The position numbers and the translations under genes were made by a program. DNA of 8,035 nucleotides from NCBI GenBank assembly GCA_024638545.1, contig JAHEKD010000094.1, positions 1-8,035 on the forward strand. The letters run 5' to 3'. Of this stretch, positions 1 to 7,619 are shown piece by piece; positions within the stretch are counted from its first letter, which is position 1, and each line of letters begins with the position of its first letter. The stretch is from Gammaproteobacteria bacterium (GTDB lineage Bacteria > Pseudomonadota > Gammaproteobacteria > Arenicellales > JAHEKD01). The notes under the pieces are model-generated. The model worked only from the letters and a program-made list of their open reading frames with translations. It had not been told where the DNA came from and did no database searches.

Positions 1-305
1 GGACTTTTAAATATCCAGTGGTTTAGCCGGTTGAAGATTCCGCTGCGGCTGCTGATCAGGGATAACACATTGATCGCATCGGTGCCGTAATATAGTTGGT
101 CATCGAGTTTTAACACCATGCCCTGGTCAATATCCCAGCCGCGATCGGTAATTTCATCAACTATCTGGCCGCCGTCGCGCGCATCAACCAGCTTGAGTTC
201 ACCGAATGACTCCCTTAGGCGAACCATGCGGCAATACATCGAGCATACCGGGCACTGCTTGTCGTACACCAGGGTAATGTCTTCGCCAGTTATCGGATCA
301 CTCAT
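1..305 (-). CDS. DCC-family (DUF393) thiol-disulfide oxidoreductase-like protein, N-terminal part
   Basis: This is the first 101 residues of a small protein whose C-terminus lies beyond the left edge. The N-terminus reads as a thioredoxin-like first strand followed by an active-site loop, with Asp15 then Cys18-Pro-Val-Cys21. This is the D-x-x-C-P-x-C signature of the DCC (DUF393) family; a third cysteine is at residue 25. Members are usually about 110-150 residues and are predicted cytoplasmic redox proteins, mostly without known substrates. There is no signal peptide, so the CPVC site should face the cytoplasm. The ATG at 303-305 overlaps the TGA of the upstream LMF1-family gene by 8 bases (ATGAGTGA). 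No clear Shine-Dalgarno precedes it, so translation is probably coupled to that gene. Family assignment is confident; a redox role is inferred from the CxxC motif only. Confidence 0.87.
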   Translation of the reverse strand, partial: MSDPITGEDITLVYDKQCPVCSMYCRMVRLRESFGELKLVDARDGGQIVDEITDRGWDIDQGMVLKLDDQLYYGTDAINVLSLISSRSGIFNRLNHWIFKS

Positions 306-1818
306 ATTGATGCCATTGGTTGTCGCGGATGAAGTCTCGCAACGATGTGTTGTCACGTGACAATGGTTTCATCCACGGTTCAATATAGTTCCGTTTCCAG
401 GTGTTTTCAGAAAAAGGCGGTTCAAATTCATACAAGTACCGGTCGACCTTGATGTGTGCAGGTGGTTTATCGGGGAACGGGTTGTGCTTGATCAATCCTA
501 ATGTGTGAGGGTCGTTGTGTAAAAACTTCCACAACAAGTGTATCAACCAGCTGTGCTTGTTGGAGGTCGACTGCGCGGCAAACCAGATCTGCCAATCAAT
601 TCGAGGCTGGTAGGGTGCAATAATCGGTAAGCCAGCTGAGATGTCTGTCGGTTTGGCCACGAACTCGTATTCCAACCATTCAGTATCGGCGGTAATCTGC
701 TCGTCACTGGTGCCGGAAATTACTAACTCAAAGCGTTCCTTACCGACATAGCCGAACGCCCCGTAGGTATTAACCAGGGCCCAGCGGTTAAAGGACGTGT
801 TCATTATTTGTTTTTCTGAAACCAGGTTGCCAATTACCGGCAAGCTCAACCAGATCAGGATCCCGAACACGGCGTAGATCAGGTTGTGCTGAATCGGCGA
901 GACCTGTCTTTTATTGGCTTCCGCCCGTTCTGCCATTACCACCAGCTTTTTGGGCAGCACCCGCGCCAGAATCCGGTCGTCAAATAACACCAGCGCAGGG
1001 ATCAGGGTGATCCAGTTGAAGAACGAATAATTGCCGGTGAGTATCAGGGTTGATTGAAAGGTAAGGAAGATCAGACCGGCAAAAACCCGCAGTGCGCGAG
1101 GGTAGAATACAAAAAACGCGCAGATAACTTGCAGGAACTCGGCAAACATGACGCCAAACTTCAGGATGAAATCCGGCAAAAAGTGCATCAGTGGGCTGAG
1201 TGGATTCGGTATGGGCTGCGTTTCAAAGTGATAAAACAAGCAGGTGAAGTCGTTCCAACATTCAGAGCCGCGCAGTTTGATTAGCCCGGCACCAAGATAG
1301 AACCGAAATAGAAAGAAGCGCAGCAACCAGATTATCGGCAGCGGTGCCTCGCGTTTCGGGAACGGCCGGGCATCCAGCAACGGCGTTAAAAACATCATCA
1401 GGAAACCCAATTCCAGGGTTTGAATTTCCCAACCGAAGCCGTAAAAAAGTTGGCCGGCGTTCACGTAGGACATGTACAACAACCACAATACAAACATCAA
1501 AATGGAGTTGGCGTAACCGAGCAATACGATCAGTGCCAGTACTGCACCAAGCCAGGCAACAACCAGCAGAGCAGCGTCGCTGTGGAAAAAGTGGAACAGG
1601 GTCGGATTATTGAAGAACGCCAGCGACCCGGATTGCTGCTGTGATGCCGTGATGAATTTGGCGATGGGTAATAAGCCGGTCTCGCCATACAGCGCAGTGG
1701 TTTGCAAGGCAGCGCTGATAAAACCGGCAAAATAGACAAAGCCCATACCGCGCAACAAGACGAAGCGGGTTAACCAGTAGGTTTGAGGCGTTGGCTTTAG
1801 CTGCCCGATGATATTCAT
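298..1818 (-). CDS. Lipase maturation factor (LMF1) family membrane protein
   Basis: This 506-residue polytopic membrane protein resembles the LMF1 family throughout. The N-terminal half holds about seven or eight hydrophobic segments (near residues 15-37, 82-101, 103-118, 132-147, 160-180, 218-238, 243-278), and another lies near 308-328. The family's hallmark motifs are visible: GLIKLRG at 178-184, then C187-W and C193 leading into YHFETQPIPNP (196-206), LVNTYGAFG at 348-356, and PRIDWQIWFAA at 405-415. The soluble C-terminal part after residue 330 is typical of the family. In animals LMF1 is an endoplasmic reticulum protein needed for folding of dimeric lipases; the bacterial role is unknown. 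The ATG at 1818 is chosen because the N-terminus aligns with the expected first helix; no convincing Shine-Dalgarno precedes it. It starts 63 bases after the tamB stop and overlaps the DCC-family gene downstream. No frameshift or truncation is seen. Confidence 0.93.
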   Translation of the reverse strand: MNIIGQLKPTPQTYWLTRFVLLRGMGFVYFAGFISAALQTTALYGETGLLPIAKFITASQQQSGSLAFFNNPTLFHFFHSDAALLVVAWLGAVLALIVLLGYANSILMFVLWLLYMSYVNAGQLFYGFGWEIQTLELGFLMMFLTPLLDARPFPKREAPLPIIWLLRFFLFRFYLGAGLIKLRGSECWNDFTCLFYHFETQPIPNPLSPLMHFLPDFILKFGVMFAEFLQVICAFFVFYPRALRVFAGLIFLTFQSTLILTGNYSFFNWITLIPALVLFDDRILARVLPKKLVVMAERAEANKRQVSPIQHNLIYAVFGILIWLSLPVIGNLVSEKQIMNTSFNRWALVNTYGAFGYVGKERFELVISGTSDEQITADTEWLEYEFVAKPTDISAGLPIIAPYQPRIDWQIWFAAQSTSNKHSWLIHLLWKFLHNDPHTLGLIKHNPFPDKPPAHIKVDRYLYEFEPPFSENTWKRNYIEPWMKPLSRDNTSLRDFIRDNQWHQYE

Positions 1819-1824
1819 TGAAAT

Positions 1825-1830
1825 ATTATA
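1825..1830 (-). promoter_or_regulatory. Perfect -10-like hexamer just upstream of the LMF1-family gene
   Basis: On the minus strand TATAAT lies in the 63-base gap after tamB, with only six bases (ATTTCA) between it and the ATG. If it were a sigma-70 -10 element, transcription would begin at or next to the start codon and give a leaderless mRNA, which fits the lack of a Shine-Dalgarno. No good -35 hexamer lies 15-18 bases upstream, so this may be chance AT-richness. Confidence 0.25.
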
Positions 1831-1881
1831 TCTTGCTCAAGCATCGTCTTCGCATTGCATACTGCGACAGGCAAAATTAGC

Positions 1882-4800
1882 TCAGTTTGTTTCCAGTTGA
1901 TATTTGAAATCGGCGCCGCTTTCCTCGTCAATATTGGATTGGATCGACCAGGCATCGCTGATTCTGTATCGCAGGAACATCGTGCGGATCGAACTATAAA
2001 AATTGTAGCCGTAGCCCACGCTTAACTTCGAGTTTATTTGGCTAGTGAGCCCGATGGACGGTTGATTGTTAGATACATCGGCCTCTACTTTAAAATTTTC
2101 GAGTCCAAAAAAACCTGCGATACCATCAGACATTTCATCAATTTTGGAGCTCGATGTCCCGCCGCGCAGGGAATTTGCTATAGCGAGCAAACGGATACCG
2201 TCCGAGCTGCTGAGTTCGGCCGTTGGTTTTGAAAACACCAATACCGAGAGAATGTCCTGATCATTCATCGCTGGGTTAGAAAAAAGACTTATCTCGGGCT
2301 GTTCGGCGCGACCCTTGATCAGGATGCCGACAGTTGAATTATTTACCGCCCTGGTCGCTTCAATATGCAGATCCGGGTTATCAATCGCGCCACCGGCATA
2401 GACCGCTTGTCCTTTGGCAATTTCCAGCTTCTGTCCATAGGCAGCATATCTGCCATCCCGGATATTTATCTCGCCGATGCTGGTCACGGTTCCATTTGGG
2501 TCTACTTTGATACTGGGGGAGCCGACCAGTCTGCCCCGCAAACCCAACACGTTCAATTGCGTATCATCACCAAAATTGACCCTGATTTGTAAACTCCTGA
2601 GAAGCGATGAAGAGCGCGTTTGCTGGCCAACCAGGTACACATCGTCTGATTCGTTGACAACTCCCAGCTGCTTACCAAACCGGACATCTGCGCGCTCAAT
2701 ATTGAGGTCTCCATCAACATCTATCTGGTTGGCATTTACCGTTACCGTCAGCGCGAGACCACCATCGGCGCTTATGGTCGAAGAGTTAACAAATGAAACA
2801 TTGTTACCCGATAAATCCAGCTCGCCACTGACGTTTGAAATATCGGCTAAGTTGAGCGTACCATTGAGTTCGTAGAACCCGGCACCGGAGCGGGCTGAAC
2901 CAACCAGCTTAGCGCGTGAGCTTTCCCCAGAGTCAACGCGCAAAGACAAATCGGATAGTTTCAGACCCAGGGCATCGTGAATCAGCGCACCCTCGGTGAC
3001 TTTGATGTCTGCGCCGAGAGTTGGTTGCGTAGCCGAGCCGGCCAGAGTGATGTGGGCGAGCAGAGCCCCGCTTAGCTCCAGATCACCAGTGTTTAGTAGC
3101 AACACCTTGGAGATATCCGGTATGCGGGTATCCAGTGTGCCCGTTAAATTCGAGTTCGCAAAATTTTCTGTAAATGGTGACTCTGTAGCGGAAGCCTGAC
3201 CACGGATGAAACCGCCATTTTCCAGTTCAACGGAAATTGATGCATGTGTTTTATTGAGGGTATCAAACGAGCTCTCGAGGTTTCCAAAATTTATGCTGCG
3301 GTCAGCGCCGCCGTCGGGGGGTGAGTAGGCCAGCGAGCCACCGGTACTGCGCAAAAACCCGGTTATCTTGGGCCGATTCCATTGGTTGTCGCGAATGTTA
3401 ACTGCGATGTCTGCATCCAAAAAAGTGTCTAACTGTAAACCAGTTTTTTCTAATAGGTAGTTAAATGGTGCGCTGGGCACTTGCTCGAATTTAAGTTTTG
3501 TGTGGAGCCCCCGGTTACCATTGTTGATCGTAATGCAACCAATCCCTTTGGCTGGATCAGAGCCATTACTCAAACAGAGTTCAGCAATTGACTGCGTGTT
3601 GCTGGAGATTGCGAACGCGGCCGGTTTTTGAAGCTGCCAATTATTTTGTCCGGCCCTGTTGAACGTCATTGAGTCCAACATTCCTGACCAGAGCCGGTCG
3701 GCCCAGCCGGCGGAGATAGAGGCAACCTGTTCGACACCTGACGCCAGCGAACTTTCAATGCTAATGGTATGTGCGGATGCGTTGCCTTGCAGGAGCAGAT
3801 TGCCTCGTTGGATGACCGCCCTATTATTTAAACCCATTTGTACAAACTTGGCGGTGGCATTCCATGGCCGTGTCGGGGAAGAGATTGGCAGTTTGATATC
3901 AAGTTCGACATGCTCGGCGCTCCACTCTCCAAATCCTAAATTATTGCCATTTCCGATTACCACGATATCGGGTTCAGAGAGACGGCCGCGCAGTGTCCCT
4001 GACGAGCTGAGGCTGCCCCGTAAACCATTGTTGAGATCATGCAAGTCCTGCGCGCTAAACTTGAAGTTCAATGTTGAATTACCGGTATCACTTATCAAAC
4101 CGTCGACTTGTAAATCTGCTTCACCGAAGGTGGCAGATAGCCGTTCAATGTCAGCATTACCACTCTTAAGCAGTATCCGTCCGTCCACTGTCACTGCCTG
4201 TTGTTTTAAAGTTCCGGCGAAACGCTTAATGATGACGCTTGACTCGAGGCCTTGCTCGGTCTGTTGGCCCTCGGTGCTCAATTGGCCTCCAAGTTCTCCT
4301 GGCCAGCTTGCAATCCAGGCTTCGGGTTTTAAGTTTTTCATTGCGACATCGCTTCGCCAGGCAATTCCATCGGTCCAGCTGAGGCGGCCGCTGCCATCAA
4401 TGTTGCCAAAAACACTATTCAGCGACAGATTTTCAACCGTGAGTTGTTGCAGAGAGCCATTGCCGATTGCATTCAGGCGGCCCTGTTGCTGCAGTGTCTT
4501 GAACTGTCTGTTGTTTTCGAAAAAAGTGCTCTTCACCTCGGCATCTAGTTCAAACTGGAATCTGTCGAGTTTGCCATTGACGGACATCCGGCCCTTGGGG
4601 CTGGTCAGCTTTGACTGAAAGAACAGGTTCTGTAGTTCGGAATCGAACCACAGTGCTTGAATGTTGATGTCAGCATCAGTCTTTGCACCCGCTGACGATG
4701 TTGTGCTCGTAAAGAGCTGGTCATATCGATTGATTACTCCCTCTAACTCTAATGACGGTTGCGCCGATGATCCATCAGCATCCGCTATTCTCGAAACGAC

Positions 4801-5712
4801 GCACTTTGCAATTGTTAGTCGCTCGGCCTCTACTTCTGCGTCCAACGATAGGCCAAGCCATTGTTTGTCACGTTGCAATTGAAGGTTGGCGTCAATTTCC
4901 TGCGCCGCCATTGAGCCTCGCGATGAAATATTCCCGTGAAATTTCGCATCTGTAGATAAGTTAGCAGCTGCAGGTACAGATGCGCCCAATAAGTTAATTT
5001 CTGCAACCCAGCTCCGGTCATCACCAGTAAGATCACTCAAGGTGGCGTTAATTGACGATGAAAATGGTACTTCGGTTTGATGAATAAGTTCCAGCGAGGC
5101 CCAGGTGCCCTTAACTGAACCTTCGCCCAACAGGCTTTGCGAGTCGTTCAGTTTGCTGCTTATTGTTTGTTGCAAGTTAACCTCACCGTCCGCTGCCATT
5201 GTGATGTCGAGCGCACCGTTGATGGTAAGTTCGTGGTTTGGCACCTGCAGGTTTAACTTTGTGATCTCCAAATCATTGTCGGCCAGATGTGCAGAGGCCG
5301 TCAGTTGATCTATCTGGATATCGTTCCAGCGGGCGTTCGCAATATTGACATTGTTGAGCGCCAGCGCAAAGGGCAGGGCGGAATTTTCCGCTGAGCCCTG
5401 TTGCCCGCCCGCATTGCTGGCTTTCATCCCTGTCATTTGCAAATCGTCGACGACAAGCACGCCACTAAACAACTGCAGCGGTTGCCATTGTAGCTCTCCC
5501 TCCATTACATTTATCTGCAATGACGATGTTGACAACTGGACCCCGCGAAAACGGATTGGCCCCGTTACAGAGCCCTCAATCATTTCGAACTGCAAAACCG
5601 TGCTGTATCGATTTGCCAGCCAGTTTAATCCGGAGTTGGTGGCTAATAACCAGGCTGCGGCTGCTAGCAATACAAGCAGTCCAGCAATCGATGCTAAAAA
5701 AGCCTGCTTCAC
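1882..5712 (-). CDS. tamB: TamB, translocation and assembly module inner-membrane subunit
   Basis: This 1276-residue protein has the TamB plan. It starts with one N-terminal signal-anchor helix (about residues 5-24, ending ATNSGLNWL) and continues as a very long beta-rich periplasmic region. The C-terminal TamB domain (DUF490) covers roughly the last 400 residues. Diagnostic motifs there are DGRYAAYGQKLEI (1086-1098), NPDLHIEATR (1112-1121) and SLFSNPAMNDQDILS (1142-1156). Length is close to E. coli TamB (about 1260). TamB spans the periplasm as a lipid-lined beta-taco and docks on TamA; it is implicated in outer-membrane protein assembly and phospholipid transport between membranes. Only three cysteines are present (304, 713, 726); the last two are probably a disulfide. 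The GTG start at 5712 overlaps the tamA TGA by four bases (GTGA), so the two are translationally coupled. The C-terminus ends in Glu-Thr-Asn rather than an aromatic residue. Confidence 0.96.
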   Translation of the reverse strand: MKQAFLASIAGLLVLLAAAAWLLATNSGLNWLANRYSTVLQFEMIEGSVTGPIRFRGVQLSTSSLQINVMEGELQWQPLQLFSGVLVVDDLQMTGMKASNAGGQQGSAENSALPFALALNNVNIANARWNDIQIDQLTASAHLADNDLEITKLNLQVPNHELTINGALDITMAADGEVNLQQTISSKLNDSQSLLGEGSVKGTWASLELIHQTEVPFSSSINATLSDLTGDDRSWVAEINLLGASVPAAANLSTDAKFHGNISSRGSMAAQEIDANLQLQRDKQWLGLSLDAEVEAERLTIAKCVVSRIADADGSSAQPSLELEGVINRYDQLFTSTTSSAGAKTDADINIQALWFDSELQNLFFQSKLTSPKGRMSVNGKLDRFQFELDAEVKSTFFENNRQFKTLQQQGRLNAIGNGSLQQLTVENLSLNSVFGNIDGSGRLSWTDGIAWRSDVAMKNLKPEAWIASWPGELGGQLSTEGQQTEQGLESSVIIKRFAGTLKQQAVTVDGRILLKSGNADIERLSATFGEADLQVDGLISDTGNSTLNFKFSAQDLHDLNNGLRGSLSSSGTLRGRLSEPDIVVIGNGNNLGFGEWSAEHVELDIKLPISSPTRPWNATAKFVQMGLNNRAVIQRGNLLLQGNASAHTISIESSLASGVEQVASISAGWADRLWSGMLDSMTFNRAGQNNWQLQKPAAFAISSNTQSIAELCLSNGSDPAKGIGCITINNGNRGLHTKLKFEQVPSAPFNYLLEKTGLQLDTFLDADIAVNIRDNQWNRPKITGFLRSTGGSLAYSPPDGGADRSINFGNLESSFDTLNKTHASISVELENGGFIRGQASATESPFTENFANSNLTGTLDTRIPDISKVLLLNTGDLELSGALLAHITLAGSATQPTLGADIKVTEGALIHDALGLKLSDLSLRVDSGESSRAKLVGSARSGAGFYELNGTLNLADISNVSGELDLSGNNVSFVNSSTISADGGLALTVTVNANQIDVDGDLNIERADVRFGKQLGVVNESDDVYLVGQQTRSSSLLRSLQIRVNFGDDTQLNVLGLRGRLVGSPSIKVDPNGTVTSIGEINIRDGRYAAYGQKLEIAKGQAVYAGGAIDNPDLHIEATRAVNNSTVGILIKGRAEQPEISLFSNPAMNDQDILSVLVFSKPTAELSSSDGIRLLAIANSLRGGTSSSKIDEMSDGIAGFFGLENFKVEADVSNNQPSIGLTSQINSKLSVGYGYNFYSSIRTMFLRYRISDAWSIQSNIDEESGADFKYQLETN

Positions 5713-7499
5713 AAATCGGAACCGAAGGTAATATGTAACCGATTCGGATTGCCGGGTAAATCAAGTGCCGACGCAATATCGAATCTGAAAGCACCAAACG
5801 GAAGCCGATAGCGCAAGCCGATACCGGCACCGGTTTTCAGGCTGAGGTCGTTGTCAAAGGCGTCGCCGGTATCGACAAATACTGCAACCGATAATGAATT
5901 TCTGAGCGGGTGTTCGTATTCCACGCTCGCGGTCAGCTTGTTTTCGCCACCGATCAGGGCTCCGCCTTGTTGTTGTACACCGATGCTTTCAAACGCATAG
6001 CCGCGAATACTGTAATCACCACCCACAAAGTAACGCAGAGATTCCGGTAGTGTTTTCGACTTTTGTACCAGTGTGCCGGCTATTTGTGTGCGCGCCAGCA
6101 ATCGGCCGCGGCCAAACGGGTATCGTGATTTTGCCTCCAGCGCTAATTGTAAAAAAGACAAATCAGACAGTAGTGAGTCGTGCGCACCGCGCAAGCTACT
6201 GGAAACTTTGAAGACCGGCTTATCGCTGCCATCGTCTTTCGCCAGTATATATTGCCAGTTGGCAGTCGGCATTAGTAGAGCAACACTCAGCCGGTCTTGT
6301 TCCTCACCAAACTCCTCGTCACGGTAACTGATGCCATAACTCCATTGCTGGTTATCCCGTGTTCGGACTATATCGAGTCCTGCAATGGTGGTTTCCGAGT
6401 CTCTGGCGTCACTGGTTTCATTAGCGCGCGAAGCAAACAAGTTGACGCTGTCAGAGATACCGGTACGGAGCGGAACACGATAGTTGGTAAATACGTTTTG
6501 GCGCTCATCAGAAATGTAAATGCTGCCAGTCAGTTTATGCCCCAGATCATTAATTCTGCGATTTTCATAGCCGAGTGTAGCGCGCGGACCGGTATCTGAA
6601 CCAAAACCGGCGCTGGCAGTAAATACATGTTTTTTACGCAGTTCTAGACTAATTTCAATTGGCACGCTTCCTGCAAATGCTGATTCTTGTTTGGGTCTGA
6701 CCGAAACGTTCTCCAAAAGCGGGCTGTCGGCCAGTGCGCGCTGTAAGTTTATTAGTTCGCGCTCATCAAAGTTACCGCCTTTCTGCAATCCGATATAGCC
6801 CTGTATAAGTTCTTCCTGATAGGTTGTGAGCTGCACGTTTTCCGGCCAGAGAATACTGATGTCGCCATATTTGAAACGTGGACCACTGTCATAGATTAGT
6901 ATTACATCGGCGATACCGTTCGATGTGTCGATTGCAAGTCTTTGGGTTGTAAAAGCAGCATCGAAATAGCCTATCTGCCGGCTGAAGCGAAGCAATTCCC
7001 GCTTGGCATCTTCGTAAAGACTTTGATCGAGAATATCCCCGGAGTTCAGTGGAAATGCTGAGCGCCACTTCGTAAATCGTGGCTCGGAAGCAGCGTCTCC
7101 ATTGATTTCCACGGTAAGACTTTGAACAATCAGGGGGTCGCCCAGAGAGATGGTGAATCGCCAGGTGGACGACTTGCTGTCTATTTCGGGGCCCGTTACC
7201 GCGGCGTTATAATAACCATAGGGCTTGACTGCAAGGGCGATTTGGCTCACAGCCCTGTCTCTAAGCCGGGCCAGGTTAGGGACACTTGTGCCAGTAGCTG
7301 AGTTTTTGCTGGCAACAAGCTGATAGAGATCGACGCTGTTTTTAACGTTGTCCAGAATAGGCCCTTCCGGTACACCGACGAATTTTATCCTCAAAGGTAG
7401 TCTCGAATCGGTCGGCTGCGTGTTCGCGTGACCTGCCGCAGATGCAAAAAACAACAGCGCAGCGATGCGGAGAATATAGCGGCAGAGTGTGTTATGCAT
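5709..7499 (-). CDS. tamA: TamA, outer-membrane BamA/Omp85-family assembly factor
   Basis: The product is 596 residues from the ATG at 7499 (E. coli TamA is about 577). Residues 1-25 form a signal peptide, with likely cleavage after Gly-His-Ala. Three POTRA domains follow (about 36-120, 122-205, 208-285); the first contains the typical GYYNAAV and the second GYFDAAF and YDSGPRFKYGDI. The 16-strand barrel begins near 290 with GFGSDTGPRATLGYENRRIN, carries the Omp85 loop-6 motif IRGY at 498-501 within FVGGDYSIRGY, and ends LHITFGSDL, a plausible beta-signal. TamA sits in the outer membrane and works with TamB, encoded immediately downstream with a 4-base overlap. A TTG at 7538 would add 13 residues but spoils the signal peptide and has no Shine-Dalgarno; the ATG has only a weak one (GGTG). 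I see no clear promoter in the 109 bases upstream. Confidence 0.96.
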   Translation of the reverse strand: MHNTLCRYILRIAALLFFASAAGHANTQPTDSRLPLRIKFVGVPEGPILDNVKNSVDLYQLVASKNSATGTSVPNLARLRDRAVSQIALAVKPYGYYNAAVTGPEIDSKSSTWRFTISLGDPLIVQSLTVEINGDAASEPRFTKWRSAFPLNSGDILDQSLYEDAKRELLRFSRQIGYFDAAFTTQRLAIDTSNGIADVILIYDSGPRFKYGDISILWPENVQLTTYQEELIQGYIGLQKGGNFDERELINLQRALADSPLLENVSVRPKQESAFAGSVPIEISLELRKKHVFTASAGFGSDTGPRATLGYENRRINDLGHKLTGSIYISDERQNVFTNYRVPLRTGISDSVNLFASRANETSDARDSETTIAGLDIVRTRDNQQWSYGISYRDEEFGEEQDRLSVALLMPTANWQYILAKDDGSDKPVFKVSSSLRGAHDSLLSDLSFLQLALEAKSRYPFGRGRLLARTQIAGTLVQKSKTLPESLRYFVGGDYSIRGYAFESIGVQQQGGALIGGENKLTASVEYEHPLRNSLSVAVFVDTGDAFDNDLSLKTGAGIGLRYRLPFGAFRFDIASALDLPGNPNRLHITFGSDL

Positions 7500-7546
7500 A
7501 GAACACCGTGAAGAACTCAATCCACATTCAACGGACAAGGTGAGCT

Positions 7547-7569
7547 TTAATGAGTGTTGGCATTAATGA
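7547..7569. repeat. Pair of 7-bp direct repeats upstream of tamA
   Basis: TTAATGA occurs at 7547-7553 and again at 7563-7569, a 16-base period. The second copy is part of the palindrome CATTAATG (7561-7568). The pair lies about 50-70 bases upstream of the tamA ATG, in the only gap before the tamAB genes. It could be an operator for a regulator that binds direct repeats, but AT-rich intergenic DNA produces such pairs by chance. Confidence 0.25.
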
Positions 7570-7582
7570 TTAGTAACAGGCG

Positions 7583-7619
7583 AAAAAACGAGTGGCCAAT
7601 ATCGCAATTTAGAACCACT
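7583..7619 (-). terminator. Weak rho-independent terminator-like hairpin after the zntB-like gene
   Basis: On the minus strand AGTGGTT (7619-7613) can pair with GGCCACT (7597-7591), giving five Watson-Crick pairs and two G-U pairs around a 15-base loop. A run of six T residues (7588-7583) follows two bases later. The upstream arm overlaps the last codons and the stop of the transporter gene. The stem is short and the loop large, so termination may be partial. If it works, it separates the transporter transcript from tamAB. Confidence 0.4.

Noticed and set aside
1835..1866. Hairpin in the tamB-LMF1 gap as a possible terminator
   Set aside because: Only 4-bp arms (such as CGCA/TGCG and CTTG/CAAG) can be drawn and no T-tract follows on the minus strand.
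2477..2875. Plus-strand open frame of 132 codons antisense to the tamB C-terminal domain
   Set aside because: The opposite frame contains the conserved TamB domain; this one has Ser/Thr/Pro-rich shadow composition.
3659..4618. Open reading frame of 319 codons on the plus strand, antisense to tamB
   Set aside because: It lies wholly inside tamB, has a low-complexity Ser/Pro/Leu/Arg-rich composition typical of an antisense shadow, and shows no recognisable domain. The tamB frame is clearly the coding one.
5345..5731. Plus-strand open frame of 128 codons across the tamA/tamB junction
   Set aside because: It is antisense to the tamB signal-anchor region and the tamA C-terminus, both well supported; no domain is seen.
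7500..7538. TTG start giving a 13-residue N-terminal extension of TamA
   Set aside because: The extension (SVECGLSSSRCS) precedes a good signal peptide that begins at the ATG at 7499, and no Shine-Dalgarno lies before the TTG.
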